Source: Paenibacillus sp. S150
Lineage (GTDB): Bacteria > Bacillota > Bacilli > Paenibacillales > Paenibacillaceae
Length of the DNA: 64,000 bases
Direction of reading: 5' to 3'
NCBI RefSeq assembly: GCF_019352175.1
Contig: NZ_JACBYI010000015.1
Location: 80,334-144,333 of the forward strand
Both the position numbers and the translations under genes were made by a program. Below are positions 17,232-26,457 of the stretch, piece after piece. The notes under the pieces are model-generated. The model was not told the origin of the DNA, did no database searches, and saw nothing but the letters and a program-made list of their open reading frames with translations. How positions within the stretch are numbered: position 1 is the stretch's first letter; every line of letters begins with the position of its first letter.

Positions 17232-18062
17232 TCAGAAAGCCGGCAGCGCAATATCCGCATATTCTTCCTCAAGGAATTTCTTTACTTCCGGGCCGCTGAT
17301 GCGTTTCGCCAGCTTCTGGATAGCGTCGGAGTCCTTGTTGTCCTCCCGCGCCACCAGAGTGATGGTGAACTCGGAATCGTCACCTTCGGTAATCAGCGCA
17401 TCCTTCTTCGGTGTCAGTCCGAGCGGGCTGGCATACGCCGGGGTCATCGCCACCAGATCCGCATCATCCAGCATGCGGGCCAGCATCAGCAGGTCAACTT
17501 CCTCGAACTTGAAGTTTTTTGCATTCTCGGTGATGTCGGCCTGGGTTGCCTGAATGCCCGCACCTTCCTTCAGCTTGATCAGTCCGGCCTTGGCGAACAT
17601 TTGCAGCGAGCGCCCGATATTGGACGGGTCATTCGCCATGACCAGCGTTGCGCCTTCCGGCAGATCCCCAATCGCTTTATAACGCTTGGAGTAACCGCCG
17701 TAGATGGCGTCATATACAGGCTGTACCTCTGCAAGCTTAGAGCCTTTGCTGGCGTTGAACTGCTCCATGTATGGCACATGCTGGAAGAAGTTCGCATCCA
17801 CCTCTTTATTCGCCAGCGCCTCGTTGGGCTGCACATTATCGGACAGGATGACGATCTCCATATCCACGCCGTCTTCCTTCAGCAGCGGCTTAACGATTTC
17901 AAGAATATCGGTCATCGGAGGAATAAGCGAGGCGACTTTGATTGCGGCAGGTTCAGTGCCGGTTGCCGCCGGTGTATTTCCGGCCTCCTTGTTGTTTCCA
18001 CAGCCTGCGGCAATCATTGCCAGTACCAGCAGCATAAGCGTATACTTCATTGTCTTTTTCAT
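17232..18062 (-). CDS. metQ: Methionine-type ABC importer lipoprotein (NlpA/MetQ)
   Basis: The protein has 276 residues with a lipoprotein signal ending IAAGC (Cys 21), then the NlpA/MetQ fold: PMTDILEIVKPLL, NVQPNEALANKEVDANFFQH near 75-95, and PSNIGRSLQM near 147. It binds D/L-methionine or a related substrate and feeds the MetI permease and MetN ATPase encoded just upstream on the same strand. The gap to metI is 60 bp. No S-box riboswitch was recognised upstream of the operon. Confidence 0.9.
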   Translation of the reverse strand: MKKTMKYTLMLLVLAMIAAGCGNNKEAGNTPAATGTEPAAIKVASLIPPMTDILEIVKPLLKEDGVDMEIVILSDNVQPNEALANKEVDANFFQHVPYMEQFNASKGSKLAEVQPVYDAIYGGYSKRYKAIGDLPEGATLVMANDPSNIGRSLQMFAKAGLIKLKEGAGIQATQADITENAKNFKFEEVDLLMLARMLDDADLVAMTPAYASPLGLTPKKDALITEGDDSEFTITLVAREDNKDSDAIQKLAKRISGPEVKKFLEEEYADIALPAF

Positions 18063-18122
18063 AGTTGCAGTTAACCCCCATTTTTTGTTGTTCTGTCTTG
18101 CGAATTAGACGGGCCTGTTCCT

Positions 18123-18785
18123 TCAGCGCTTATCCAGCAGCCGCGCGAGCGTGCTCCCGGTAAACTGGATCAGTTGCACCAGTACGATCATTACGAAAAT
18201 GGCGTAACCCATCACCTCGGTCTCAAAACGCTGATACCCGTAGCGGATGGCGAAGTCGCCAACCCCTCCACCACCGACCACCCCCATAACGGTAGAGAAA
18301 GAGATGAAGCTGATCGTCGAAGCCGTCAGCCCCAGCACCAGTCCCGAGCGGGCCTCCACATACAGAAACTTGAAGATCAGTCCCGTCTTGGAGGCTCCCA
18401 TGGAGAGCGCCGCTTCAATCGTTCCCTTCGGCACCTCCAGCAAAGACTGTTCGACCAGCCGCGAATAATAGGCGATAGCGACGATGGACAGCGGCACTGT
18501 AGCAGCCATGGTGCCGATGGCCGTACCCAGCAGCAAGCGGGTGAAGGGAATCAGCGCAACCACCAGCAGCAGGAAAGGAAACGAACGAACCACATTGACG
18601 ATGCCGTTCAGCGTAATCGACAGCGCCCTGTTCTCATACAGCTGGCCCTTGCGGCAAAAGTACAAAACGGTTCCCAAGGGGAGCCCCAGCAGCACTGCGG
18701 CGCCTACCGAACATCCAACCATTACAAAAGTTTCCCCAATGGACTGCCACATTTGATCCTGGTATTTCAGCATATCTTCAAACAT
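18123..18785 (-). CDS. metI: Methionine-type ABC importer permease (MetI)
   Basis: This protein of about 220 residues has five or six membrane helices and the permease loop EVPKGTIEAALSMGAS near residues 117-132. It is full length for MetI. The start at 18785 follows GGGGGAAG and overlaps the end of metN by 8 bp, implying coupled translation. Confidence 0.9.
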   Translation of the reverse strand: MFEDMLKYQDQMWQSIGETFVMVGCSVGAAVLLGLPLGTVLYFCRKGQLYENRALSITLNGIVNVVRSFPFLLLVVALIPFTRLLLGTAIGTMAATVPLSIVAIAYYSRLVEQSLLEVPKGTIEAALSMGASKTGLIFKFLYVEARSGLVLGLTASTISFISFSTVMGVVGGGGVGDFAIRYGYQRFETEVMGYAIFVMIVLVQLIQFTGSTLARLLDKR

Positions 18786-19539
18786 GGGCTTCCCCCGCTT
18801 TGCCGGTAATCCGCTCACGGTAGCTTCCCGCATGGCCCGCAGGGGCAAGAAACCCGCCGTCTTCGCGGGAGAAGGAATCGATGATCCTCCCGCCTTCCAT
18901 CACGGATACATCCGTGCAAATGCTCCGGACAACATCGAGCTCATGCGTAACAATGACGATGGTTACACCAAGTACAGTGTTGATATGCTGAAGCACGCCA
19001 AGGATATCTGCCGTTGTACCGGGGTCCAGTGCAGAGGTCGGCTCGTCGCACAGCAGCAGCTTCGGACTGTTCGCCAGCGCGCGGGCAATCGCCACCCGCT
19101 GCCGCTGTCCTCCGCTGAGCCGGGCCGGGTACTGCCCGGCTTTATCCTCAAGCCCCACAAACTGCAGGCATTCCCGGACACGCTCCATCCGTCCGCTCCG
19201 CGGCACTCCGGCCAGCTCCAGCGGAATGGCCACATTCCGGCTGACGGTCGCATTGCCTACCAGATTGAACTGCTGGAAGATCATGCCGATCTTCTGCCGT
19301 TCCTTGCGCAGCAGCTTCTCCGGCATTTCCGTCAGCAGTCTGCCGCTTACTGCAACGGTACCCGCATCAGGACGCTCCAGCAGGTTGATCAGCCGCAGCA
19401 GCGTTGATTTCCCGGCACCGCTGGCCCCGATAATACCGTGGATCGTTCCTGCCCGAACCTCAAGCGATACCCGGTCAACCGCATAATAGCGGCTGTCCTT
19501 CAGGTTGAAGCTTTTGCTTACCCCGCTCAGCGATAGAAT
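18778..19539 (-). CDS. metN: Methionine-type ABC importer ATPase (MetN), probable ATT start
   Basis: This ABC ATPase has Walker A GASGAGKST, Q-loop FQQFN, signature LSGGQRQR, Walker B LLLCDEPTSALD and H-loop THELD. The open frame reaches 19650, but a good promoter lies at 19597-19626, so the protein must start later. The homologous N-terminus (LSLSGVSKSF) is preceded by GGGAGGGGGG and an ATT codon at 19537-19539. TTG at 19566 is the only nearby conventional alternative and has no Shine-Dalgarno. An ATT start would be rare (known in infC) and could limit expression. The C-terminal ACT-like regulatory domain of longer MetN proteins is absent. Confidence 0.82.
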   Translation of the reverse strand: MLSLSGVSKSFNLKDSRYYAVDRVSLEVRAGTIHGIIGASGAGKSTLLRLINLLERPDAGTVAVSGRLLTEMPEKLLRKERQKIGMIFQQFNLVGNATVSRNVAIPLELAGVPRSGRMERVRECLQFVGLEDKAGQYPARLSGGQRQRVAIARALANSPKLLLCDEPTSALDPGTTADILGVLQHINTVLGVTIVIVTHELDVVRSICTDVSVMEGGRIIDSFSREDGGFLAPAGHAGSYRERITGKAGEAHV

Positions 19540-19596
19540 ATGAAGCCCCCCTCCCAGACTGCCCAAACTGCGGCACTTAGTTTTCAAACCAAGTGT

Positions 19597-19626
19597 ATTA
19601 TAATTATTTAAAAACTGTTTAATCAA
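19597..19626 (-). promoter_or_regulatory. Promoter of the metNIQ operon
   Basis: On the minus strand TTGATT (19621-19626), an 18-bp AT-rich spacer and TATAAT (19597-19602) form a near-consensus vegetative promoter. Transcription would begin near 19590, giving a leader of about 50 nt before the proposed ATT start. The remaining gap to 19814 has a small hairpin (GGCAGTATTACCC with GGGTACTGCC, about 19700-19732) and nothing coding. Confidence 0.75.
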
Positions 19627-19814
19627 AAATCTCTTTAAATAATAAGGCATTTTCTTCGCTGTGTCATCATTTTTCTAAAAATGATATATCAAGACCGTGG
19701 CAGTATTACCCGCAAAGGGTACTGCCAGCGTTCCTCCTAATCATTGTCCAAGCTGTCCCACGGCATGCATGGGCTGAAATCATTCCTGATCCGCAGCACT
19801 ATAGCCGGGCATGC

Positions 19815-19845
19815 AAAAAACACCGCCGATTCGAAATCAGCGGTG
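19815..19845 (-). terminator. Intrinsic terminator of the xylan-utilisation operon
   Basis: On the minus strand CACCGCTGATT and AATCGGCGGTG pair around TCG and are followed by six T residues (plus-strand 19815-19820). It stands 18 bp after the GH10 stop. Confidence 0.85.
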
Positions 19846-19862
19846 GATCTTGAAGCCAATTT

Positions 19863-20876
19863 TCAGTCCTTCAATTCAGCAAGCCGCTCAAAAGCAGGCT
19901 TTGGCCGATGTCCTTCGTCGAACGGAAACGGCCAGTTCTTCCGTCCCCGGACCGGAAAATTGTCCAGCCAGGTATAATCATCCGCCGCTCCCCAGAAGGT
20001 GACCGCCGAGATGACCCCGCGGTATTCCTTCAGCAGCCGGAACAGGGCCTCATACCGCTGTGCCTGCAGCTCAAGCAGCTCTGCGGGAGGTGCCTTGAGA
20101 TCCGTCCTGCGGTCCTCGAAACGGAACAGGGACATATCCAGCTCCGTGAGCTGAAGCTGGAGGCCCAGCGAGGCATACTTCTCAATGGCTGCGCGCACCT
20201 CATCCAGTGACGGATCATAGAGATTCCAGTGCGCCTGCAAGCCCACGCCGTGCAGCGGGGTTCCCTGCTGCAGCAGCGACTTCAGCAGGGTGTGGATTTT
20301 ATCCCGCTTATGGGGGCGGGATTCGTTATAGTCGTTATAGAATAATAAGGCCTGCGGGTCGGCGGCATGGGCAAATTCAAACGCTTTGGAAATGAAATCC
20401 GGACCGGCGATCTCCAGCCATTTCGACGGGCGGAGAAGTTCTCCGCCTTCGTCGGCAATCACTTCATTGACGACATCCCATGCGTAAATGTCGCCCTTGT
20501 AACGCCCCACTACCGTTTGGATATGCGACTCCAGCCGCTCCAGCAGCATTTCCTTGCTGGCGGCACCGCCTTTTCCGTCCGCAAATAGCCAGTCGGTAGT
20601 CTGATTATGCCAGACCAGGGTATGCCCGCGCACCGCCAGCCCATGCTTCCGCGCAAAGCCGGCCAGTTCATCGGCCGCCTCGAAGCGGTATTCCTCCTCC
20701 TCCGGATGCAGACTCTCGAACTTCATCTCATTCTCGGCAGTGATGCTGTTGAAATGATAAGCCAGCAGATTTTCCTGTGAGCGGATCGTATGCAAATTCA
20801 CAGCCGCGCCAATCTTGAAATCCCGGGCAAATACCGTTTTCAGTGCCGGCTCCGTAATATCCTTGCTCTCTCTCAT
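19863..20876 (-). CDS. GH10 endo-1,4-beta-xylanase, intracellular
   Basis: A 337-residue single-domain GH10 enzyme. The acid/base is Glu138 in WDVVNEV, the nucleophile is Glu245 in QLTELDMS, and the substrate-binding TLVWHNQ lies at 86-92. There is no signal peptide or binding module, so it probably trims short xylo- or aldouronate oligosaccharides in the cytosol after uptake, as known for XynA2 in the aldouronate clusters of xylan-degrading Paenibacillus. The start follows AAGGAGG. It is 12 bp after the GH43 gene and is the last gene of the operon. Confidence 0.93.
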   Translation of the reverse strand: MRESKDITEPALKTVFARDFKIGAAVNLHTIRSQENLLAYHFNSITAENEMKFESLHPEEEEYRFEAADELAGFARKHGLAVRGHTLVWHNQTTDWLFADGKGGAASKEMLLERLESHIQTVVGRYKGDIYAWDVVNEVIADEGGELLRPSKWLEIAGPDFISKAFEFAHAADPQALLFYNDYNESRPHKRDKIHTLLKSLLQQGTPLHGVGLQAHWNLYDPSLDEVRAAIEKYASLGLQLQLTELDMSLFRFEDRRTDLKAPPAELLELQAQRYEALFRLLKEYRGVISAVTFWGAADDYTWLDNFPVRGRKNWPFPFDEGHRPKPAFERLAELKD

Positions 20877-20888
20877 GTTATGGCCTCC

Positions 20889-22580
20889 TTATAATCCGCA
20901 ATAATTAAGCCAGTCAAAATAGGCCGGGCATAATGCCGCCTTCCCGTTGCCTGCGGCATACATACCGGCTACAACACCGGTGAACCCATTGAATTCCACC
21001 GCCTGCGGCGACAAGGCATAGGCCGTTCCGGCAGCCAGCTTGCTCCACCCGCGGCCATCCAGGGAATAGAACAGCCCATATTCCGTTGGATCAGCGGCAA
21101 TTTTCAGGTACACTCTGCCCGCTTCCGCCGGGACCTCTGCTGCAAGCTGCGTCTGTCCTTTTACCGTCAAATAGGCGGCAATTACCGCATGCCCGTCCTT
21201 ATGCGCCAGACAAATCTCGTAATGCGCCTGCTCATTCATTCGGACGCACAATCCGGCTGCTTCGCCCTCACCGGGTGATTCCAGCTCCAGCAGGGTGCTC
21301 CATTCGGCTTCCTTGTGCTGCTGTCTTCTGCCTACAAAAGCCAGCTCGCCGCCATCCCCCGGACCTGCGGCCTGTCCGTACAGCGCAAGCCAGCCCGGCC
21401 GTTCCTTCAAGGACCAGCTGCCCTCTGCCGGATTACGCACGAAGGTCAGGGCAAACGGCAGCTCAGTCTCATCAAAATCATAACTCCCGCGGAACCCGGC
21501 CGGCTCCAGCCCGGGCAGCGCCGGCGGTACGGGTTCGCCGGATATCGGCTCTGCCACCGGTTCCGGTGTTATCTGCGCCAACGGCTCCGGTGAGGACCCC
21601 GGTTCCATTTCCGTTACAAATCCCGGCACTTGTTCCAATTCCGGACCGGTTAACGGAATAGGTCCGACTGTCATATCCAATTCCACTGTCCCCTCATTGT
21701 TGTCAATCATCGGCCAGCCGTCTTCCGTCCAGCCCACCGGAGCAAGGAAGGTCTCCCTCCCAAGCACGCTGAACCCCTCTTTCCCCGGACGGACACCGAG
21801 AAATACTGCCCACCACTGCCCACCCGGTCCCTCAATCAGATCGGCATGTCCCAGATATTGAATCGGGTGCCCGATCCCGTTGTGGGTCAGGATCGGATGC
21901 GCCAGCTGCTCAAAGGGCCCGTACGGCTCCCTGCTGCGCCCGATAATCTCACGGTGCTCCGGGCCCGTTCCTCCAGAGGCTGACATTATATAATACAGGC
22001 CATCAATAGCGTACAAGTGCGGGCCTTCCGCCCATGGCCCCCCATCACCGGTCCAGACCACCGCCGGCTCGGACAAGGCCTCTCCGGTGGCGGCATCTAT
22101 TTCGTACTGGATAATATGGGAATCATAGCCTGACCCCTCCTGAACCGTGACATATACCTTGCCATCCGCATCGAACATCAGGGAAGGGTCGATCCCCCCA
22201 AAGGGAACCTTTACCGGATCAGACCACGGCCCGGCCGGATCGGCAGCCGTGACGAAGAAATTCCCTATGCCGCTTACATTCGTGGTGATCATATAAAACA
22301 GGCCGTCATGATAGCGGATCGTTGGAGCATAGATGCCGCCGGAGCTGCTGCACCCGCGCAGATCCAGCTGGCTGATCCGGTCCAGCACATGGCCGATCTG
22401 CGTCCACTGGACAAGATCCCGGCTGTGAAAGATCGGGACCCCCGGAAAATACTCAAATGAGCTGCACACCAGAAAGTAGTCATCCCCCCTCCGGGTGATG
22501 CTGGGATCAGGATAAAAACCCGGCAGCACCGGGTTTTTATAAGCAATTTGTTGGGAAGAAGAAAGCGAAGCGTCCATCAT
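20889..22580 (-). CDS. GH43 beta-xylosidase/arabinofuranosidase with Pro/Glu-rich linker
   Basis: The protein has 563 residues. The five-bladed GH43 domain has Asp25 (YPDPS, general base), Asp131 (GGIDPSLMFD) and Glu185 (WAEGPHLY, general acid). The C-terminal beta-sandwich (about 362-563) is the GH43_C2/XynB-type domain that closes the active site. Between them, residues about 312-361 are a Pro/Glu-rich low-complexity stretch not usual in this family. There is no signal peptide, so it is cytosolic. Within the operon it follows the importer and precedes GH10. Two tandem ATG codons occur at the start, which has only a weak AAAGG site. Confidence 0.88.
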   Translation of the reverse strand: MMDASLSSSQQIAYKNPVLPGFYPDPSITRRGDDYFLVCSSFEYFPGVPIFHSRDLVQWTQIGHVLDRISQLDLRGCSSSGGIYAPTIRYHDGLFYMITTNVSGIGNFFVTAADPAGPWSDPVKVPFGGIDPSLMFDADGKVYVTVQEGSGYDSHIIQYEIDAATGEALSEPAVVWTGDGGPWAEGPHLYAIDGLYYIMSASGGTGPEHREIIGRSREPYGPFEQLAHPILTHNGIGHPIQYLGHADLIEGPGGQWWAVFLGVRPGKEGFSVLGRETFLAPVGWTEDGWPMIDNNEGTVELDMTVGPIPLTGPELEQVPGFVTEMEPGSSPEPLAQITPEPVAEPISGEPVPPALPGLEPAGFRGSYDFDETELPFALTFVRNPAEGSWSLKERPGWLALYGQAAGPGDGGELAFVGRRQQHKEAEWSTLLELESPGEGEAAGLCVRMNEQAHYEICLAHKDGHAVIAAYLTVKGQTQLAAEVPAEAGRVYLKIAADPTEYGLFYSLDGRGWSKLAAGTAYALSPQAVEFNGFTGVVAGMYAAGNGKAALCPAYFDWLNYCGL

Positions 22581-22621
22581 GTGTATTCAGCCTTTCCAAT
22601 GCCGGCTGCTTCCGGCAGCAC

Positions 22622-23581
22622 CTATTCTTTTACACTGCCCACGTTCAGGCCCACGACAAAATACTTCTGCATGAACGGATATACGAGCAGGATTGGCACC
22701 GAAGCCACAACCGTAATAGCAGCCCGGATCGACAGCGGAGTCACCATGGCTTTGGCCGAATCCTGGTCCATCCCCACCCCTGCGGCAACATTCGGATTGC
22801 TGTTGGAGTTCATTGTGGAGGACAGCAGCTTCATCAGCTCATATTGCAGGGTACTCAGATTTTGTCTGGAGGAGGTGTAGATGAAGGCATCGAACCAGGA
22901 ATTCCATGCGCCTACAGCTACGAACAGGGCTATGGTCGCCAGCACCGGCTTGCATAAAGGGAAAATAACCTGCATAAAAATCCGGAAATCTCCGGCACCG
23001 TCTATTTTTGCCGATTCCAAAAGACTTTCCGGAATTGTGCCGATATAGGTGCGGATAACAATCATATTAAATGCGCTGATCATGGACGGGAAAATATATA
23101 CCCAGAAGCTGTTCAGCAAATGCAGATCCTTGATCAGGAAGTAACTGGGGATCAGACCGGCGCTGAAGTACATCGTGAGCACAAAAACGACGGTGATGGG
23201 CTTGCGGAAAACATATTCCTTCCGGCTCAGCGTATACGCAAGCATTGTAGTCAGGAAAATGTTGAGTATGGTAGACAGCACCGTCCGGGCAACCGAAATC
23301 AGGAAGGCGTCATAAATCGTCCCTGAAGCAAAGATAGCTTTATAGTTCTGAATTGTCCAAGCTCTCGGCCACAGGTAAATGCCGCCGCGGATAGTATCAT
23401 TGCCCGCGTTAAACGAAACGGCAATCGTATTCAGGAACGGATATAATGTCACAAGCACCAGGCAGATCATAAAGACCGTGTTTAACGAGTGGAACAGAAC
23501 CGGTTCAACCCTGCTGGAGCTTATGCTCTTTTTCATCGTAAACCCTGCTTTTTGTCCAGGACTAATTTGTCGGTTTGCCAT
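22622..23581 (-). CDS. ABC importer permease, LplC/YtcP type
   Basis: The protein has 319 residues (304 if it starts at the internal ATG 23536, which has AGCAGGG before it). It has six membrane helices, and the EAA loop SLLESAKIDGAGDFRIF lies near 205-220. The C-terminal MQKYFVVGLNVGSVKE is typical of LplC/YtcP permeases. These importers bring in oligosaccharides such as aldouronates or xylo-oligomers. It sits directly after the LplB-type permease gene. Confidence 0.88.
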   Translation of the reverse strand: MANRQISPGQKAGFTMKKSISSSRVEPVLFHSLNTVFMICLVLVTLYPFLNTIAVSFNAGNDTIRGGIYLWPRAWTIQNYKAIFASGTIYDAFLISVARTVLSTILNIFLTTMLAYTLSRKEYVFRKPITVVFVLTMYFSAGLIPSYFLIKDLHLLNSFWVYIFPSMISAFNMIVIRTYIGTIPESLLESAKIDGAGDFRIFMQVIFPLCKPVLATIALFVAVGAWNSWFDAFIYTSSRQNLSTLQYELMKLLSSTMNSNSNPNVAAGVGMDQDSAKAMVTPLSIRAAITVVASVPILLVYPFMQKYFVVGLNVGSVKE

Positions 23582-23583
23582 GA

Positions 23584-24555
23584 TTATAACAACCTCTCTT
23601 CCCCAAGCCGCTTCGAAATCCCATTAGCCATGAGCAGCAAGGTTACGCTGACTACGGTTTTGAAAATCCCGCCGGCGGTCGCGAGTGAATAATTGCCTTG
23701 GGCAAGCCCGTATTTCAGTACGAAAATATCAATCGTTTCTGCCCAGTCCACCACAAGCCCGTTTCCGAGCAGATACTGTACTTCAAAGCCCGCCTCCAGG
23801 ACATGCCCAACGGACATAATCAGCAGAATAACGATCGTCGCTTTAATTCCCGGCAAGGTTACAAATCTCATTTTTTTGTAGCGGCTCGCTCCGTCAATTT
23901 CAGCGGCTTCATACAACGCGGGATCAATGGAAGCAATGGCGGCCAGATAAATAATCGTATTCCAGCCGACTTCCTTCCACACATGCGAGGCACCGACAAT
24001 TCCCCAGAAATATTTGCCTTCACTTAGCCATAGAATCGGCTCTTTAATCAGATGCAGCTTCATCAGAACGATATTCACGATCCCGTCATTAATGGACAAC
24101 GAGGTGGCCACTATGCCGGTAACGATAATCCAGGACAAAAAGTGGGGCAGATAGGAAATCGTCTGCACCGTTCTTTTCCAGAACACATTCTTGATCTCAT
24201 TGAGCAGCAGCGCCAGCACGATGGCCGTCACAAAGCCGAGAACCAGATTAATGATCCCCATTGCCAGCGTATTGCGCAGCACACGGAGGAAATTATCATC
24301 GGTGAACAAAAATCTGAACTGCTTGAAACCGACCCATTCCTGTTCGCTGAAGGATTTGGCCGGCTTGTAATTCTGGAAGGCCATGGTCCAGCCCCAAACC
24401 GGGACATAGGCAAAAAGAATAATATAGAGCATTAACGGTACAGACATCCAAACGAGCTGGTTCTGGCTTTTAAGCAGAGACCAGGTGATCGGCTGCTTCT
24501 TCTTTTTTTTCTTGGGATGCCGGACGACGGTTTCTATTTTTAGGGTCTCAGCCAT
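23584..24555 (-). CDS. ABC importer permease, LplB type
   Basis: The protein has 323 residues. The N-terminus is Lys-rich (KKKKKK near 16-20), followed by six helices, the motif YVPVWGWTMAFQNYKP near 50-65, and the EAA loop ALYEAAEIDGASRYKKM near 215-230. This is the standard LplB/AglB-type permease partnering the LplC-type one. The start follows GGGGAG. No ATPase gene is in the cluster, as is usual for this subfamily. Confidence 0.9.
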   Translation of the reverse strand: MAETLKIETVVRHPKKKKKKQPITWSLLKSQNQLVWMSVPLMLYIILFAYVPVWGWTMAFQNYKPAKSFSEQEWVGFKQFRFLFTDDNFLRVLRNTLAMGIINLVLGFVTAIVLALLLNEIKNVFWKRTVQTISYLPHFLSWIIVTGIVATSLSINDGIVNIVLMKLHLIKEPILWLSEGKYFWGIVGASHVWKEVGWNTIIYLAAIASIDPALYEAAEIDGASRYKKMRFVTLPGIKATIVILLIMSVGHVLEAGFEVQYLLGNGLVVDWAETIDIFVLKYGLAQGNYSLATAGGIFKTVVSVTLLLMANGISKRLGEERLL

Positions 24556-24647
24556 AGTAGTTTTCTCCCCGCTCCATCATTTTAAATTTGGGAAGCGGAA
24601 GGCCGGAACCGGCCCTCCGCCTTCTGATTCCGGAAGCTAATGCTCCA

Positions 24648-26342
24648 TTACTTACTCCAGTTATCAATTCTCCATTTAATCTGCTCATTGATCTTGTCTT
24701 CATAGGCCTTCACATTGGCCTTCTTGATCTGTCCGACATAATCGCTCCAGACGGAATCGAACTCTGCCGGGCTGGCAAGGATGGCTTTAGGCAGGAACTT
24801 CGTCGACAATTCGTTCAGCTTGGTGTTGGCGATTTTGGCATCGGAGCCTTCCAGCAAGTCGATGGACCACGCCGGGTAATAGATCGGGTTGGCCGGCGGT
24901 TCACTGAAGAAGTCCACATAGGTATCGTAGCCATAAGCATCCAGAACTTCTTTGTCAAAAGGCTTCAGGCCTGCTTTGTATTCTTCGGGCTGTGCCGAAG
25001 CATCGGTGGCATTGCCGTCGCTGAAGCTTCCTTCCATCTTGGGCAGAAAGCCGAAGAAGGATTTGGCCTTGTTAGCCAGCTGCCAGGTGGCATCGGCTGC
25101 ATTGTCGCGCTGTTCCTGTGTTCTCATAAATCTGCCGTTCTCAACGATGTAATCCTCGCCTTCAATCCCCCATGAGAACACCTTTTGCCAATCTTCCTGA
25201 ATCAGTGTGTCGAGCATCTTGATGATCTTCACCGGATCTTTGGCATTAATGCTGATGCCGAAGCCGTTGTTAAGGTTCAGAACCGCGAGATCGCGGTAAT
25301 AGTCTTTAGTTGACTCCTCATATACCAGCGGGAGACCTACATAAGTGCGTTCAATTTTCCCTTGTGTGGTCAGTGAATCCTCCGCAGCGTTGAAATTCCA
25401 GTGCTGGTCGAACATTCCCAGAACCGTGCCGCTGGACAGCTTCGCCATATACTGGTCGTAGTTCTGTACAAAGGTCTCTTTGTCGATCAGACCCTTCTCG
25501 TTCATTTCGTTCAGCTTCTGATAGTATTGCTTGGCATAGTCTTTGTCTGCAAAAATCTCTGCGACACCGTCAGTTACTACGACACCGCCATCATTCGGAT
25601 GGCCGATCAAGTGCTGCGGTGCGTTGAACAGACCCCAGTTTCTCCAGTCAGAGTTAAGAATCTCGAAGCCGATAGTCGGGCTTCCGTCAATCTTCGGATA
25701 TTTTTCTTTATATTGCTCAATCAGATCGAAGTATTCATCCAGTGTCTTAACCTTTGGATAGCCAAATTCCTTGAGGACTGCTTTTTGAATCCAGAAGGCC
25801 GGCCCTGAATACCAGGCGCTGTTCACCTTGCCGTTATAAACGCCATAGTTCGGCAGGATATAAATATGTCCGTCATTCGGGTCCTTCATCATGTTCCAGT
25901 AGTCTTCGTAATGCGCTTTCAAATTCGGCGCGTATTGTTCAATCAGATCTTCCAGCGGTATATACGCTCCTGCCGCCGTAAGCTTCGTATTTCCGGTCAT
26001 CATATCCGGGTAATCCTGTCCGGCGATCATAACGCCCAGCTTCTGGTTAATGTCCCCGGCCAAATATTCGAAATTGAAGCTCGCTCCCGTTTCTTCTTTG
26101 ATTTTCTTGAAAATCTTATTGTCCGGAGTCGTCTGCTGGCCGGCTTCTCCAATGAAAACGCTGACGTTAAATGGCTCGACCTTGCCGTCCGTGCTCGTAC
26201 CGGCCGTCGCTTGTGTTCCACTGGTCTCTTCTACTTTAGCGGTATTATTGTTGTTGTTTCCGCCGCATCCGGCCAGTGTAAAGCTCAGGGATAACAGCAT
26301 AATCAGGGAAAACTTGAACATTTGTTTCGACTTGCCCCCCAT
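24648..26342 (-). CDS. ABC importer substrate-binding lipoprotein, LplA/YtcQ type
   Basis: The protein has 564 residues and a signal peptide ending LAGC (Cys 25), followed by a low-complexity Asn/Thr linker, then the large family 1 binding fold beginning FNVSVFIGEAGQQ. Length and motifs match the LplA/YtcQ lipoproteins that capture aldouronates and xylo-oligosaccharides. The start follows GGAGGTG. It is separated from the regulator genes by 115 bp containing a catabolite-responsive element-like site, so it probably has its own promoter. Confidence 0.9.
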   Translation of the reverse strand: MGGKSKQMFKFSLIMLLSLSFTLAGCGGNNNNNTAKVEETSGTQATAGTSTDGKVEPFNVSVFIGEAGQQTTPDNKIFKKIKEETGASFNFEYLAGDINQKLGVMIAGQDYPDMMTGNTKLTAAGAYIPLEDLIEQYAPNLKAHYEDYWNMMKDPNDGHIYILPNYGVYNGKVNSAWYSGPAFWIQKAVLKEFGYPKVKTLDEYFDLIEQYKEKYPKIDGSPTIGFEILNSDWRNWGLFNAPQHLIGHPNDGGVVVTDGVAEIFADKDYAKQYYQKLNEMNEKGLIDKETFVQNYDQYMAKLSSGTVLGMFDQHWNFNAAEDSLTTQGKIERTYVGLPLVYEESTKDYYRDLAVLNLNNGFGISINAKDPVKIIKMLDTLIQEDWQKVFSWGIEGEDYIVENGRFMRTQEQRDNAADATWQLANKAKSFFGFLPKMEGSFSDGNATDASAQPEEYKAGLKPFDKEVLDAYGYDTYVDFFSEPPANPIYYPAWSIDLLEGSDAKIANTKLNELSTKFLPKAILASPAEFDSVWSDYVGQIKKANVKAYEDKINEQIKWRIDNWSK

Positions 26343-26376
26343 AAAGCACCTCCATATTTGGTTTGTATATCCTTAT

Positions 26377-26390
26377 TGTAAGCACTTACA
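26377..26390. promoter_or_regulatory. Catabolite-responsive element (cre)-like operator
   Basis: TGTAAGCACTTACA is palindromic and matches the Gram-positive cre consensus TGWAANCGNTNWCA at all fixed positions but one. It lies 35 bp before the start of the LplA-type gene, which would place CcpA (or a LacI-type regulator) in control of the xylan importer operon. Confidence 0.6.
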
Positions 26391-26457
26391 TAACTAAATT
26401 ATAAAGATGCTGCTGTGCAGAAAATACGAACGAAATAAAGGTATACCCCCAAAAAGT

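Noticed and set aside
19540..19650. MetN start at 19650
   Set aside because: It lies upstream of the probable transcription start, and the added residues have no similarity to MetN N-termini.
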